Shown here: positions 17,455-28,088 of the stretch, in pieces
How positions within the stretch are numbered: the first letter of the stretch is position 1
How the letters are laid out: each line of letters opens with the position of its first letter
Origin: JAAYAY01 sp963674575
GTDB taxonomy: Bacteria; Planctomycetota; Planctomycetia; Pirellulales; Thermoguttaceae
Length of the DNA: 64,000 nucleotides
Assembly: GCA_963674575.2 (NCBI GenBank)
Contig: CAXXQT010000009.1
Coordinates: 186,001-250,000 of the forward strand
Reading direction: 5' to 3'
Notes under the pieces: model-generated
Database searches by the model: none
What the model saw: only the letters and a program-made list of their open reading frames with translations
Told to the model about the DNA's origin: nothing
Translations under genes and position numbers: made by a program

Positions 17455-18450
17455 ATGGCGTGGTTTTTGACCGAGTTTTTGATCTACCTTGTCGCCTTCA
17501 TCCTCGTCATGTGGATCGCCGGCGCCATCTTCTATGATCTTTGTTGCCTCAGATTCGTCGGCCGTATCCTTGCCATCGCCTGGGTCTTGGCGGCCCTGGC
17601 CATCTTCATCTTCTGGCAACCCCCTTGGCAGCCCTTCTTGGCCCTGCTTACGTTCAGTATCTCCTTTCTGTGGTGGTGGTTCTCCCAAAGGCCTTCCCAC
17701 GACAGAGTGTGGGATGTGGATTTCTCCCAACTGCCCCGCGTCGACATTGACGGCGACACGATCACTATCGAGAACGTCCGCAACACGGAATATCGGGGCC
17801 TTGAGGACAGCACGACGCGCTACGAAACTCGCTCCTATCGGTTTTCTCAGTTGCAGGGGCTTGATATCCTGATCCTGTATTGGGGTTCCACGTGGATGTG
17901 CCACCCCATGTTGATATTCGACTTTGGCCCTGATGGCCGTGTGTGCATCTCCATCGAGGTCCGCTACCGCGCCGGCCAGGACTACGCTTTCTTTCGCAGT
18001 CTCTATCGCCAGCAGGAAATCATCTACGTCGTCAGCGACGAACGCGACGCCATTCTGCGTCGCACCAAGTGGCTGGAGGGGCTCGACCTGTATCTTTACC
18101 ACCTCCACCCAAAGCCTCTTGGGATGCAACTCTTCTTCCTTGAATACGCCAGCAGCATCAACATGCTGGCGGAACGTCCACGGTGGTATCACGGATTGAC
18201 GACCAACTGCACAACCAGCATCTACATGCAAGCGAGGGCTCGGTTGCACTGGGATTGGAAGATGCTGTTCAACGGCGCCCTCGACCGCTTCCTGTACGAC
18301 CATAAATTCCTTGACCAGAATTTGCCCTTCGAATCCCTGAAACAGCAGAGTCGGATCAACGACGTTGCCAATCGCGCGCCGGAAGAAGGCTTCGGCGACT
18401 ACATCCGTCGCGAACTTCCGGGCTACCGGGGGCACATTCGACACGAGTGA
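17455..18450 (+). CDS. DUF4105 (Lnb N-terminal periplasmic domain) membrane protein
   Basis: 331 residues. Two to three N-terminal membrane segments (about 5-75) are followed by a periplasmic domain. The domain shows Trp-Asp-Val-Asp-Phe, Asn-Val-Arg-Asn-Thr-Glu-Tyr-Arg, Tyr-Trp-Gly (catalytic-looking region), His-Pro-Met-Leu-Ile-Phe-Asp-Phe and Thr-Asn-Cys-Thr-Thr, the pattern of DUF4105. Lnb-type proteins with this domain modify lipoproteins in some bacteria; the specific reaction here is not known. It begins 2 bases after the permease remnant stops and is followed 30 bases later by the patatin gene. Confidence 0.8.
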   Translation: MAWFLTEFLIYLVAFILVMWIAGAIFYDLCCLRFVGRILAIAWVLAALAIFIFWQPPWQPFLALLTFSISFLWWWFSQRPSHDRVWDVDFSQLPRVDIDGDTITIENVRNTEYRGLEDSTTRYETRSYRFSQLQGLDILILYWGSTWMCHPMLIFDFGPDGRVCISIEVRYRAGQDYAFFRSLYRQQEIIYVVSDERDAILRRTKWLEGLDLYLYHLHPKPLGMQLFFLEYASSINMLAERPRWYHGLTTNCTTSIYMQARARLHWDWKMLFNGALDRFLYDHKFLDQNLPFESLKQQSRINDVANRAPEEGFGDYIRRELPGYRGHIRHE

Positions 18451-18480
18451 AACGGCGAGTTTTCTCGGAGGAACGTAGAC

Positions 18481-20095
18481 GTGAACGCAACCGACGAAAA
18501 AGTTGACTTGCTTAGATTGCACCCTTGTGCCCACGGCCTGACCGACGAAGCCTTGCGGGAAATCGCCGAAAGCTCAGAACTGATCCGTTGTCAACCTGGC
18601 GATTGCGTACATCGCGCCAATGATCCTGTCACCTCGGTCTATCTGATCATTCACGGCCGGCTCCTGACCAGGGTGACCGACGCGCAGGACAACGTCGTTC
18701 TGAAAAGATTCCAGATCGCTGGCGAACAGTTCGGCGGATTGGCCGCCGCACTTGCCGAACCGGTGCCCATGGAATGCATCGCCGAGGACCCCTCCACCCT
18801 GCTGCGATTTGACTACACGAGAGGCCTGGAGTTAACGAAGAAATACGGTCTGTTCCGCGTCAATTTCACCCGCGTCATGGCCGGATCGGTCAAACAAATG
18901 GTGTTCAACGACCGCCTTCCGACCCCGCCCCGGCTCGTGGCCTTTCTTCATCAGGGCGACGAAACGCGGATTATCAGCGAGAAGTTGATTGGTCGAATGA
19001 TCAAACTGGGAGAGACGCTCGGGCTCTTCACGGATCAGCCGGTGACCCAGCAAGTCAACGGGGTAGAGGTGCGTCAGATCTTCCGCGGCGACCACGATTG
19101 GACGGTGGACGAGGTTCGCGTTCAAGTGGCAAAATGGTTGGACTCGGGCCGTGTCTTCGCAGACTACGCATCGGATATCGACCCGGCGCGTGCTGCCAAC
19201 ACGCTGGAGAAGGTCCCACTCGTCTTCTGGTGCGTGACCCCACAGAACTGGCAGGCTTCGGTGCCGCGTCTCAGGGAAGTGGAAGCGCTCGCCCCGGGAT
19301 GGCGGGACAAAATTTGTGTGCTCTGGCTGCTGGCTCCCGGCGAAGATGCTCCGATGGCAAGTGAACTGCGAGACCTTGCCTCCCAAGACATCAAGCTCTC
19401 CTTTGGATCGCCGTCGGGCAGCCAGGGCGAAGTGTTGTTCAACGGCTTCGAGCGGTTGGTGCACCTGGCCCGCGGCATCAAAATCGGCGTGGCCCTGGGC
19501 GGAGGGGCCGCACGCGGAATGGCCCATCTCGGCGTCCTCAAGGCGTTGGAAGAAAGCGGGATCATCGTGGACATGATTGCCGGGACAAGTGCCCCTGCCG
19601 ATGCATACCGTCACGGTCGACCTCATACGAGGCGAAAGCGTCGTCCGCCAGGGCGGGGACGCCGTTCACGGAATTCTCGAGAGCATCAACCTGCCCGTCC
19701 TGTCCACGCCCATCCGTCGTCCCCGGCCAGGCGTTGATCGACGGGGGACTCATCAACAACATCCCCGCCGACGTGCTCGTTTCGAAAGGATGCAATTTCG
19801 TCATCGCAGTCAGCGTCAGTGCCAGATTGGAAAACGAGTTTGCCCGGAACCGACCCGATACGCCCCTTTCCGGAATGCGACGCGCTTCGACGATCCAGAC
19901 AGTCCTCCGCAGCCTCCTGGTTCAAAGCACGAGCGTCAACGCGACCGGAGTCGAACCGGCCGATGTGGTCATCGAGCCGGACGTGAGCGCGTTCGAATTG
20001 ACGGAATTCGCTCGAACCGACGAGTTGGCCGCCATCGGCGAAGCAACGGCGAACGAGGCAATCCCCGAAATCAAGCAACTCTTGAACCGGTTGGC
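18481..20095 (+). pseudogene. Cyclic-nucleotide-binding/patatin-like phospholipase, disrupted
   Basis: GTG start with GGAGGAA 8 bases upstream. Residues 1-130 form a cNMP-binding beta-roll, then an NTE-like middle part, then a patatin domain with the oxyanion Gly-Gly-Gly-Ala-Ala-Arg-Gly and the nucleophile motif Gly-Thr-Ser-Ala. Right after Gly-Thr-Ser-Ala (about 19590) the sequence jumps, in a new frame, to Pro-Met-His-Thr-Val-Thr-Val-Asp-Leu-Ile. About 60-70 residues that normally lie between are missing. A second frame change near 19725 precedes Asp-Gly-Gly-Leu-Ile-Asn-Asn, which holds the catalytic Asp. The gene is therefore a NTE/RssA-type lysophospholipase that has suffered a deletion and a frameshift. 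Confidence 0.85.
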
Positions 20096-20485
20096 TGGAC
20101 GACCATCGTCGGCGCAGGAGCCGCCCGCCGAGCCCAAGGGCATCGCGGCAGTCTTCCGCATTTCGAGGCAGTTTCTGACAGACGAAACCCAGCAGGAGGT
20201 CGTTTCTGATTTGCCCCTGAACGCAACGATCGTGGGACTTCACTGCCGGGGCACAATCCACGGAAAAGGTGAAGGGTCGATCAAGATGGATGCCCACGAC
20301 ACCGAAGCCGTGTTCACGCTCGGCACGGTCGGCTACGGGCACGCCTGCATTATCGGGTCTCGGGGGCCGATCGTGGCGATTACGCCGTCGGGCGGCCCTT
20401 TCACGTCGCAAACATTGGTCCGGTTCGACGGCCGCAAGTTCACTTCACAGCCTTCGACGGCCTGGGCCGACGTGAGCGTCAACCT

Positions 20486-21775
<1,290 letters not shown>

Positions 21776-22355
21776 AGAAAGTCAATCCGTCGATAGCTTC
21801 GGCAATCGAAAACACGTGGGTACCCTGATCTGAAACGTCATTCCTTGGAGCGGGGCTTTAACGATTATGCCACTTTTGCGGGTACAGGGGCCGTACTGCT
21901 TGGATCTTGCCCTCAACCGGAACGGGATTTTGACGCAGCGTAACGATTGCCACAACGAATTGCGACTTGGGCCGATCCCCTATTCGCTATCAAGCGTCCG
22001 CGTAAGTGCCGACCTTGACGCAAGTTGTGCTTCTGGTGAGCCAGACAGGCAAGACGCCGTCTCCACTCGATCGAGGTAGACCTGTCGGTCTTGCCGGCGA
22101 CCTCGTCGAATCTGATCCGCCCCAGCAAACACAGTGGGCGTGGAACACCACGGAACACCGGCGCGATGCCCCTGCACGCCGCAGGTTTTTCCGATTCTGC
22201 GGGCCTGTTTGCGACGCAGCTCTCACTTTCCGTCTTCTGACAGAACTCTTCGTTACAACCGCCACGATAGGAATAGTAGACCCGTTGGGCAGGGCATGCG
22301 CAACGGCACCCACCCCAAGACACTTCTCGTTTGAAATATCGAGGGGGAACTTATC
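21776..22355. other. Divergent intergenic region between two porin genes
   Basis: About 580 bases that must contain the promoters of both porins. Short frames exist on both strands, but none has a signal peptide, family motif or ribosome site. No strong palindrome was seen. Confidence 0.45.
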
Positions 22356-23873
22356 ATGAGTGGGGCGACCTCAAAGACAAGCGTCGTGGTCACATTTTTC
22401 TGCGCGGCCATCTGCAGTGTGCCATGCCACGCACAAACAACAACGCCAGGCGACACGCCCCGCGCGGATTTGCTGCTCAAGATTGACCAGATGCAGCGTG
22501 AACTGACGTACCTTCGTCAACGAGATGCCGAGAGGCAGGTCTGGGAATCGTCGGTCGTTGAACGACTGCCGGAAGTTGGCCCGCCGGTAACCCCCACCGG
22601 CTACAATCTTGAGAGCCCGAATTGCGAAAGCTGCACACCAGAATGTGCCAGTACTTCCTGCGGCTGTGGCAACTCGTGCGGATGCGGCAACTGCTGTTCG
22701 CCTGGCTTCTGCGGCTGCCTGTGCCCGCCAAAGGAAGCTCCCTGCATTGACTGCCCGCGGGTCTCGACCTTGAATCCCTACTTCAACATCCATTTCTTCG
22801 GGGCCCTCAAGCTCGACATGCTCTTTAACGGCCCTCGCCCGATTTCGCCGGGCACGCCCTACTTCCTCTCACCGGATTCCCTCACAGGACTCAGTCAGAA
22901 TACGTTTGACATCCACGCCCGGCAGACGAACCTCAACGCCGCCTTCACCGGGCCCGCCGTCGGATGCTTTCAGTCGGGGGGACTGGCTACCTTCGTGCTC
23001 TACAACGACAACGTCATTGCCGACAAGTACGGCGTCCTTCCTATGCAGGCTTGGGGAGATCTGAAAAACGAGGATTGGCGCTTCGCGGCCGGACTCCAGT
23101 TCGACGTCTTCAATCCGGGAACCCCGACCGTCCTGCCCTTCTCCGCGCTATCCGCTTCCGGAAACTCGGGCGACGCCTTCCGAGGACAGGTGCGACTGGA
23201 ACGATTCCTGCACCCGAGCGCCGACACGCAATGGACGATCCAGACCGCTCTCAGCGAGCCCATTCCCTCGACCATCGATCCGGATTTCCGGATCAGTGAA
23301 GACAATGGCTGGCCTAACGTCGAGGGGCGAGTTGCCCTCGGTCTCGGCCCGCTTGAAGGGGCGGGGGCCGCCGCCGCGCGTCCCATCGAAGTCGGAGTCT
23401 CCGGCGTCATCGGACAGATCCGCACAACGCCCCTTCCGCCGGACCCGCGCGTTGTGACCGACGTCTGGGGACTTGGCGCCGACGCCAAGTGGAAGATAAC
23501 AGACTGCTTCGGCTTGCGGGGCGAACTCTACACCGGCCAGACGTTGGGAACGTATAACGGCGGCATTCTTCAGACGATCAGCGACGACACCTTGCTCGGC
23601 GTCCGATCCTCGGGCGGCTGGTTGGAGACGTACTTCTACTGGACTCCCTGCCTGCACAGCCACCTCGGTTACGGCATCGACGATCCCATCGACCGAGACG
23701 TCACCGTCGCCACCGGACGGGTCCGTAACGAAACCTATTTTGGCAACGTCATCTGGGATATCACCACGACGTTCCGAATCGGCTTCGAGCTCACCTGGCG
23801 GGAAACTGCCTACCAGACTCTCCCGGACAATGACGGAGCCGGATTCCACACGCAGTTCCAGTGGGCCTTCTGA
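22356..23873 (+). CDS. Planctomycete outer-membrane porin-like beta-barrel protein
   Basis: 505 residues. Signal peptide (Phe-Phe-Cys-Ala-Ala-Ile-Cys-Ser-Val-Pro-Cys-His-Ala), a short coiled coil (about 38-65), a Cys-rich segment (about 85-130, Cys-Gly-Cys-Gly-Asn pattern), then a barrel ending in Phe-His-Thr-Gln-Phe-Gln-Trp-Ala-Phe with a terminal Phe, typical for BAM recognition. The GAGGGGG before the ATG is a good ribosome site. The coiled coil plus barrel layout is common in planctomycete porins, where the coiled coil may reach the cell wall. It is divergent from, and paralogous to, the truncated porin at 20486-21775. Confidence 0.82.
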   Translation: MSGATSKTSVVVTFFCAAICSVPCHAQTTTPGDTPRADLLLKIDQMQRELTYLRQRDAERQVWESSVVERLPEVGPPVTPTGYNLESPNCESCTPECASTSCGCGNSCGCGNCCSPGFCGCLCPPKEAPCIDCPRVSTLNPYFNIHFFGALKLDMLFNGPRPISPGTPYFLSPDSLTGLSQNTFDIHARQTNLNAAFTGPAVGCFQSGGLATFVLYNDNVIADKYGVLPMQAWGDLKNEDWRFAAGLQFDVFNPGTPTVLPFSALSASGNSGDAFRGQVRLERFLHPSADTQWTIQTALSEPIPSTIDPDFRISEDNGWPNVEGRVALGLGPLEGAGAAAARPIEVGVSGVIGQIRTTPLPPDPRVVTDVWGLGADAKWKITDCFGLRGELYTGQTLGTYNGGILQTISDDTLLGVRSSGGWLETYFYWTPCLHSHLGYGIDDPIDRDVTVATGRVRNETYFGNVIWDITTTFRIGFELTWRETAYQTLPDNDGAGFHTQFQWAF

Positions 23874-24631
23874 GTAGCCCCCCCAGTTCTATCGGTCGGA
23901 CTGCGTCAGATTGCTTCAGGATGGGCACCAAAGTGCACCAAGGCAGGCGGACAAAAAGAAACTACCAGTTAGGTCCTCTAGGAAGGGAAGGAAACGTGGA
24001 ATTGCGGAGCAGAAATCGATGAACACGGCCAGTTGGCTTGGCGGCTCCGCAGTTCCACGTTTCTTTCCCTTTCCTGCCGTGTCGGACAGATTTTCCCGAC
24101 CTGACAGCGTTGAATTGGAGATGAACGCCCGAGGTGTCTTTCGCGGTTGAGGGTCCGCTTCTTAGCACCCCTTGCGGGGATGCTGTTGCCAGGCAAGATT
24201 GCCTCGATAAGTCAGCAAGCTCCTTGTACATGTATTTTCCACAGTGTTTCTTGCCATCCGCCCCCATAACTGATAGGATGCCCAGTGGGGATCTTTTCAA
24301 ATACTGGGCGAATGTTTTGGGTTCTAGTTCGCTTCGTATGCTCTCACCCGGGGGATCGTTGTGCGCCCGGGGGGCATCTTTTCAATTGGGTACATCCTGA
24401 CAAACTCCTCCATGTTTTGGGACACCAGCGGGCTCAACGGGACCCTGCAAATGCCAGGGGCTGCCCTTGTTGTGACCGTCCGTAAACGTCTGCGCGGTCA
24501 TGCGCCTCGCGTATGGATGGTTGCATAAGCGCCGCCAGGCTGCCCAACGAGATCCCAGTGGTTTACAGGCAATCCCTTGAACACCAAGGGCATTACTTTC
24601 GCGGCAATCAACAAGCGCAGGAGGGAAATGA
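23874..24631. other. Long intergenic region with a large hairpin
   Basis: About 750 bases with no credible gene. Besides the 23981-24074 inverted repeat described separately, it contains short GC-rich palindromes near 24165-24215, and a CCCGGGGG/CCCGGGGGG pair near 24348-24372. The base composition is lower in GC than the genes, and may include the leader of the downstream lipoprotein gene. Confidence 0.4.
23981..24074. repeat. Imperfect inverted repeat with arms of about 30 bases
   Basis: The left arm 23981-24010 (beginning GGAAGGGAAGG, ending TGCGGAGC) is matched by the inverse complement at 24044-24074 with about three mismatches; the loop is 33 bases. The transcript could form a stem of about 28 pairs. 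It lies about 110 bases behind the porin stop. It could be a terminator, a MITE-like element or a small RNA. Confidence 0.7.
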
Positions 24632-25072
24632 ATGACTATGCTCAAAGATCTGGCAAGCAGCATCAGCGCCGGGAGCCTTGCGGCCGGAATCCTGGTTTCC
24701 GGCTTGCTGTTCGCGACCGGGTGCAGCAGCGACGTGGTGAAGACCGTGAGCGCGGAAGGCACGGTGACCCTTGACGGCAATCCCTTGGCGAACGCGGAGG
24801 TAGAGTTCCAACCCACGGACAACAGTTCCCCTTCCTACGGGAAGACCGATTCGAGCGGCCATTACGAGCTCATGTTCACTGCGGACCAGGCCGGGGCGAT
24901 TGTGGGAGAACACAAGGTGCGGATTACGACCGGCGGGGAAACGGAAGACGAAAACGGAAACTCGACTGCGACTGAAGAAGTTGTTCCTGAGAAATACAAC
25001 GCCCAAACCGAATTGACCGCAACGGTCGAAAAAGGCGGCGGCCCGTACGATTTCGATTTGAAAACGAACTAG
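24632..25072 (+). CDS. Carboxypeptidase-regulatory-like lipoprotein
   Basis: 146 residues. The N-terminus is a lipoprotein signal with a lipobox (Leu-Phe-Ala-Thr-Gly-Cys-Ser-Ser, Cys at about 31). The mature part is a single beta-sandwich of the carboxypeptidase regulatory type: Gly-Thr-Val-Thr-Leu-Asp-Gly-Asn-Pro-Leu and Thr-Asp-Ser-Ser-Gly-His-Tyr-Glu. Planctomycetes carry many copies of this short family next to DUF1559 genes, exactly as here. AGGAGGG lies 6 bases before the start, which decides for 24632 over the out-of-frame ATG at 24628. The function is unknown. Confidence 0.85.
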   Translation: MTMLKDLASSISAGSLAAGILVSGLLFATGCSSDVVKTVSAEGTVTLDGNPLANAEVEFQPTDNSSPSYGKTDSSGHYELMFTADQAGAIVGEHKVRITTGGETEDENGNSTATEEVVPEKYNAQTELTATVEKGGGPYDFDLKTN

Positions 25073-25211
25073 ATCCTTTCTTCTTCAGGACTCGTGAATC
25101 GAGCGGCAACGGCGCTTCCAACTGACAATTTGGAGGAACAGCCAGAGTCTTCTCTCTCATCAAGCCGCAGAATCGCGGCGCCAATTCTTTTCTTTATCTG
25201 AGAGGTTTGCT

Positions 25212-26162
25212 ATGAGTCACCCAATTTCTCTTCAAGGTGTGAACCCGGCCTCTGGCCGCCGCGGCTTCACCCTGGTCGAACTCCTGGTGGTCATCGCCAT
25301 CATTGGCATCCTAATTGCCCTGCTGCTGCCCGCCGTGCAGGCGGCTCGCGAAGCGGCACGGCGATCGCAGTGCACCAACAATCTGAAGCAGATTGGCTTG
25401 GCATTGCACAACTACCATGACACGTACAAGACCTTCTGCCCCGGCTGGATGATCGACAGCAACAACGGTGTCCTTTCCGGCTACGGCTGGGCCGTGTTTC
25501 TCATGCCCTTCATGGAGCAGCAACCGTTGCACGACGAACTGAACACGAAGCAGTTCAATCTCTGGTGGACTGCGCACAACACCGATCCCAGTCTCGGCCC
25601 GGTTCAAGACCTGCTTCAAACGCAACTCCAAGGTATGCGTTGTCCATCCGACAACATCGACGATCTGAACAAGGCCGTCGACGGCTACAAGACCGCGGCG
25701 GCCAACTACGTCGCCTGCAGCGGCTTCTATGCCCGCAGCGGGGCTGCTTCGGCCGACAACAACGGCTTGCTCTACGGCCTGAGCAGCAAGAGGTTCCGCG
25801 ACGTTCTCGACGGCACCTCCAATACGTTCGCCGCCGGCGAAAAAGCAAAACCAAACGGCTCTGCCAACTGGGCAGGTCCAGGCGGTCTGGGGACAGGCGC
25901 CAATGTTCGAAGCAGCACGGCCTACAAACTGAACCACCCCACCACCAACAATGCCTTTAGCAGTCGCCACCCCGGCGGAGCCAACTTCGCCATGTGCGAC
26001 GGGTCGGTGAGGTTCATCAGCGAAACGATCGAATTCAACAACGGCACCGCCGCCGGAGGAAATTCGGGGTACAACAACTTCAATAACAGCATCGATGTGC
26101 TGGGCACCTACCAGCTTCTCGGGGTGATCGACGACGAACAACCCGTTGAGCTGCCGAACTAG
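25212..26162 (+). CDS. DUF1559 protein with prepilin-type N-terminal methylation signal
   Basis: 316 residues. The N-terminus has the type IV pilin-like cleavage/methylation motif Gly-Phe-Thr-Leu-Val-Glu-Leu-Leu-Val-Val-Ile-Ala-Ile-Ile, then Ala-Ala-Arg-Glu-Ala-Ala-Arg-Arg-Ser-Gln-Cys and Asn-Asn-Leu-Lys-Gln-Ile-Gly-Leu-Ala. The C-terminus has the His-x9-Asp-Gly motif (His-Pro-Gly-Gly...Cys-Asp-Gly-Ser-Val). This large family is nearly restricted to Planctomycetes and related phyla; it forms pseudopilin-like surface structures of unknown role. It probably forms a unit with the lipoprotein gene 139 bases upstream and ends at a hairpin terminator. Confidence 0.96.
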   Translation: MSHPISLQGVNPASGRRGFTLVELLVVIAIIGILIALLLPAVQAAREAARRSQCTNNLKQIGLALHNYHDTYKTFCPGWMIDSNNGVLSGYGWAVFLMPFMEQQPLHDELNTKQFNLWWTAHNTDPSLGPVQDLLQTQLQGMRCPSDNIDDLNKAVDGYKTAAANYVACSGFYARSGAASADNNGLLYGLSSKRFRDVLDGTSNTFAAGEKAKPNGSANWAGPGGLGTGANVRSSTAYKLNHPTTNNAFSSRHPGGANFAMCDGSVRFISETIEFNNGTAAGGNSGYNNFNNSIDVLGTYQLLGVIDDEQPVELPN

Positions 26163-26195
26163 TTCCACATCGCACTCATCGCTGGACCATTCCGT

Positions 26196-26236
26196 GCCGC
26201 CACCTTGCTCGTCGAGGTGGCGGCCGTTCTTTGGGT
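26196..26236 (+). terminator. Probable intrinsic terminator behind the DUF1559 gene
   Basis: A perfect 10-bp stem, GCCGCCACCT (26196-26205) pairing with AGGTGGCGGC (26215-26224), encloses a 9-base loop. A T-rich stretch (TTCTTTGGGTTT) follows. It lies 34 bases behind the stop codon. Confidence 0.65.
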
Positions 26237-26373
26237 TTGCCAGGCATGGTCGCCAACTTGATGGAGCCAAAGGCCTTTCGATATCTTGACCCCCCTTCTC
26301 GGCTCAACTAGACTTGCGCCCCGGAATTCCAGTTCGAACTTCGGCCAGAACCAAACCGCGAGAGGACCCTTCC

Positions 26374-27780
26374 ATGCCCCGCCGATGCAGCCGACGTCGT
26401 TTTCTGCGTCACTCGATCGCCATGACCGGTGCGGGGATGCTCGCAGCGGCGGCCTCGCCCGCCCCCGGATTTCAAACCCCCAGCACCCGCCCGCGTCTCG
26501 GCCTCGTGGGCTGCGGCAGCCGCTGGGGATGGCAGTTGGCCAACGGCGGAAGCTACGGCGCCGGCCCCCGTTTCGCATCCTTTGGTAACTATGCGGCCGT
26601 GTGCGATGTCGACCGGCGGCGCATGGAAGCGGCGCAAACTCTTGTCGAGAAGTGGGGCGGTGAAAAACCGGACGCGGCGAGCGATTATCGAGCGATCCTC
26701 GAACGGGACGACATCGACGCTGTGCTCTGCTTCACGCCCGACCATTGGCATGCCAAGGTCGCCATCGAGGCCATGCTCGCCGGCAAGGACGTCTACTGCG
26801 AGAAGCCGATGACGCTCACGATCGAAGAGGGACAGCAGATCGGCGAGGTCTGCCGCAAGACGGGCCGCGTGATGCAGGTCGGCACGCAGCAGCGAAGCGA
26901 CTTGCGTTTCCTCACGGCGATTGCCCTGATCCGTGCCGGAAGGTTGGGGCGGCTCCGAACGATCGAATGCGGAATTGGCGGCGGCCCGACCAGTCCCGCG
27001 ATCCCGCTGGCCGACGCCCCGGCAGAACTTGACTGGAACCAGTGGCTTGGCCCGGCCCCCGAGACTCCCTATCGCTCGCTCTCGCCGGCCCCCAACGAAG
27101 TGAACGCCTATTCGCGTTGCCACTACGAGTTCCGCTGGTGGTACGAGTATTCCGGCGGCAAGCTTACCGATTGGGGAGCACACCACATGGACATTGCCAC
27201 GTGGGGACTCGGCAAGCTGGCCGAGGGGCCCCTGTCGGTCGAACCCCTCGTTTGTGAACACCCCGTTCCGTTTGAGAACGGCTACCCGACGGTCGACGAC
27301 CGCTACAATACGGCCACCAAATTTGACCTCAAGGTCTCATACGCCAGCGGCGTCGAACTGCGAATCCGAAGCCATGCGAGAAATGGAATCCTCTTCGAAG
27401 GCGACGAAGGACGGATCTTCGTGAGCCGTGGCAATTTGACCGGCAAACCCGTCGATCAGTTGAAGGACAATCCTCTCCCCGACGGCGCGATCGAGGCGGT
27501 CTACGGCAACGACTCCCTCGCCGGCAATCCCGTCAGGTTCGATTCGGCGGCTCATGTGCGGAACTTCTTCGAGGCCATGGCCGCGCGACGGCAGCCGGTC
27601 TCCGATGTGTTCAGCCACCACCGCGCACTGACCACGTGCCACCTGGCGGGCATTGCGGCACGACTCGGCCGCAAAATCGAGTGGGACCCTGCTCGCGAAA
27701 CGATCGTTGACGATGAAGAAGCCCAATCGTTCGTGGGACGCAAGAAGCGCGACGGATTCGAGATCCTGGGGCTCGGCTGA
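26374..27780 (+). CDS. Tat-exported Gfo/Idh/MocA-family oxidoreductase
   Basis: 468 residues from ATG 26374 (GAGAGGA upstream). A Tat signal (Arg-Arg-Arg-Phe-Leu-Arg-His-Ser, then a hydrophobic Ala-rich core) precedes a Rossmann NAD(P)-binding fold with Gly-Leu-Val-Gly-Cys-Gly-Ser-Arg, and Glu-Lys-Pro-Met (the conserved Glu-Lys-Pro). The C-terminal domain has Thr-Asp-Trp-Gly-Ala-His-His-Met-Asp-Ile, typical of planctomycete members. The family oxidises or rearranges sugars and related compounds with NAD(P); folding with the cofactor before Tat export is expected. The substrate cannot be deduced. Confidence 0.92.
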   Translation: MPRRCSRRRFLRHSIAMTGAGMLAAAASPAPGFQTPSTRPRLGLVGCGSRWGWQLANGGSYGAGPRFASFGNYAAVCDVDRRRMEAAQTLVEKWGGEKPDAASDYRAILERDDIDAVLCFTPDHWHAKVAIEAMLAGKDVYCEKPMTLTIEEGQQIGEVCRKTGRVMQVGTQQRSDLRFLTAIALIRAGRLGRLRTIECGIGGGPTSPAIPLADAPAELDWNQWLGPAPETPYRSLSPAPNEVNAYSRCHYEFRWWYEYSGGKLTDWGAHHMDIATWGLGKLAEGPLSVEPLVCEHPVPFENGYPTVDDRYNTATKFDLKVSYASGVELRIRSHARNGILFEGDEGRIFVSRGNLTGKPVDQLKDNPLPDGAIEAVYGNDSLAGNPVRFDSAAHVRNFFEAMAARRQPVSDVFSHHRALTTCHLAGIAARLGRKIEWDPARETIVDDEEAQSFVGRKKRDGFEILGLG

Positions 27781-27860
27781 CCGGTCGACCCGCTGACGCT
27801 CTGCCGGACACACTCTTGGCCATACTCCTACAAAGTCCGTTGTAGAGACGGTCCAGCCAT

Positions 27861-28088
27861 TCACGTCTTCCGGATCGTGATACTGTCCAGCGGAATCAGC
27901 ACCACCGAGCCGCATTCCGGCGCCGGGCGAACTCGCCCGGATCGCGGGTGGGTCCGTTCGAAATTTGACAGGAGCCGCTCGCTACGACTGCACGAACACT
28001 CGTGCTGTTTCTTGGAGCGCAAGCTTGCCGACCAGGTGACGAACAGCAGGGCACTGAACGCGGCGAACGTGGCGAGAAAGGGGATCAT
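27861..28088 (-). CDS. Small Cys-containing membrane protein at the end of the nqr operon (possible NqrM-like)
   Basis: 75 residues. Its ATG overlaps the stop of apbE (ATGA), a strong sign that it is real and translationally coupled. The start Met-x-x-Phe-Leu-Ala-Thr-Phe and one N-terminal membrane segment resemble NqrM, the Fe-delivery protein needed for Na+-NQR maturation, which often follows apbE. After the membrane segment comes Glu-Cys-Ser-Cys-Ser, with a third Cys further on, instead of the usual Gly-Ser-Cys-Gly-Gly. The location and size fit NqrM; the Cys pattern does not fit well. Confidence 0.5.
   Translation of the reverse strand: MIPFLATFAAFSALLFVTWSASLRSKKQHECSCSRSERLLSNFERTHPRSGRVRPAPECGSVVLIPLDSITIRKT

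Noticed and set aside
21913..22323. Open frames on both strands between the two porin genes
   Set aside because: No signal peptide, family motif, ribosome site or codon pattern; the region is the divergent promoter region.
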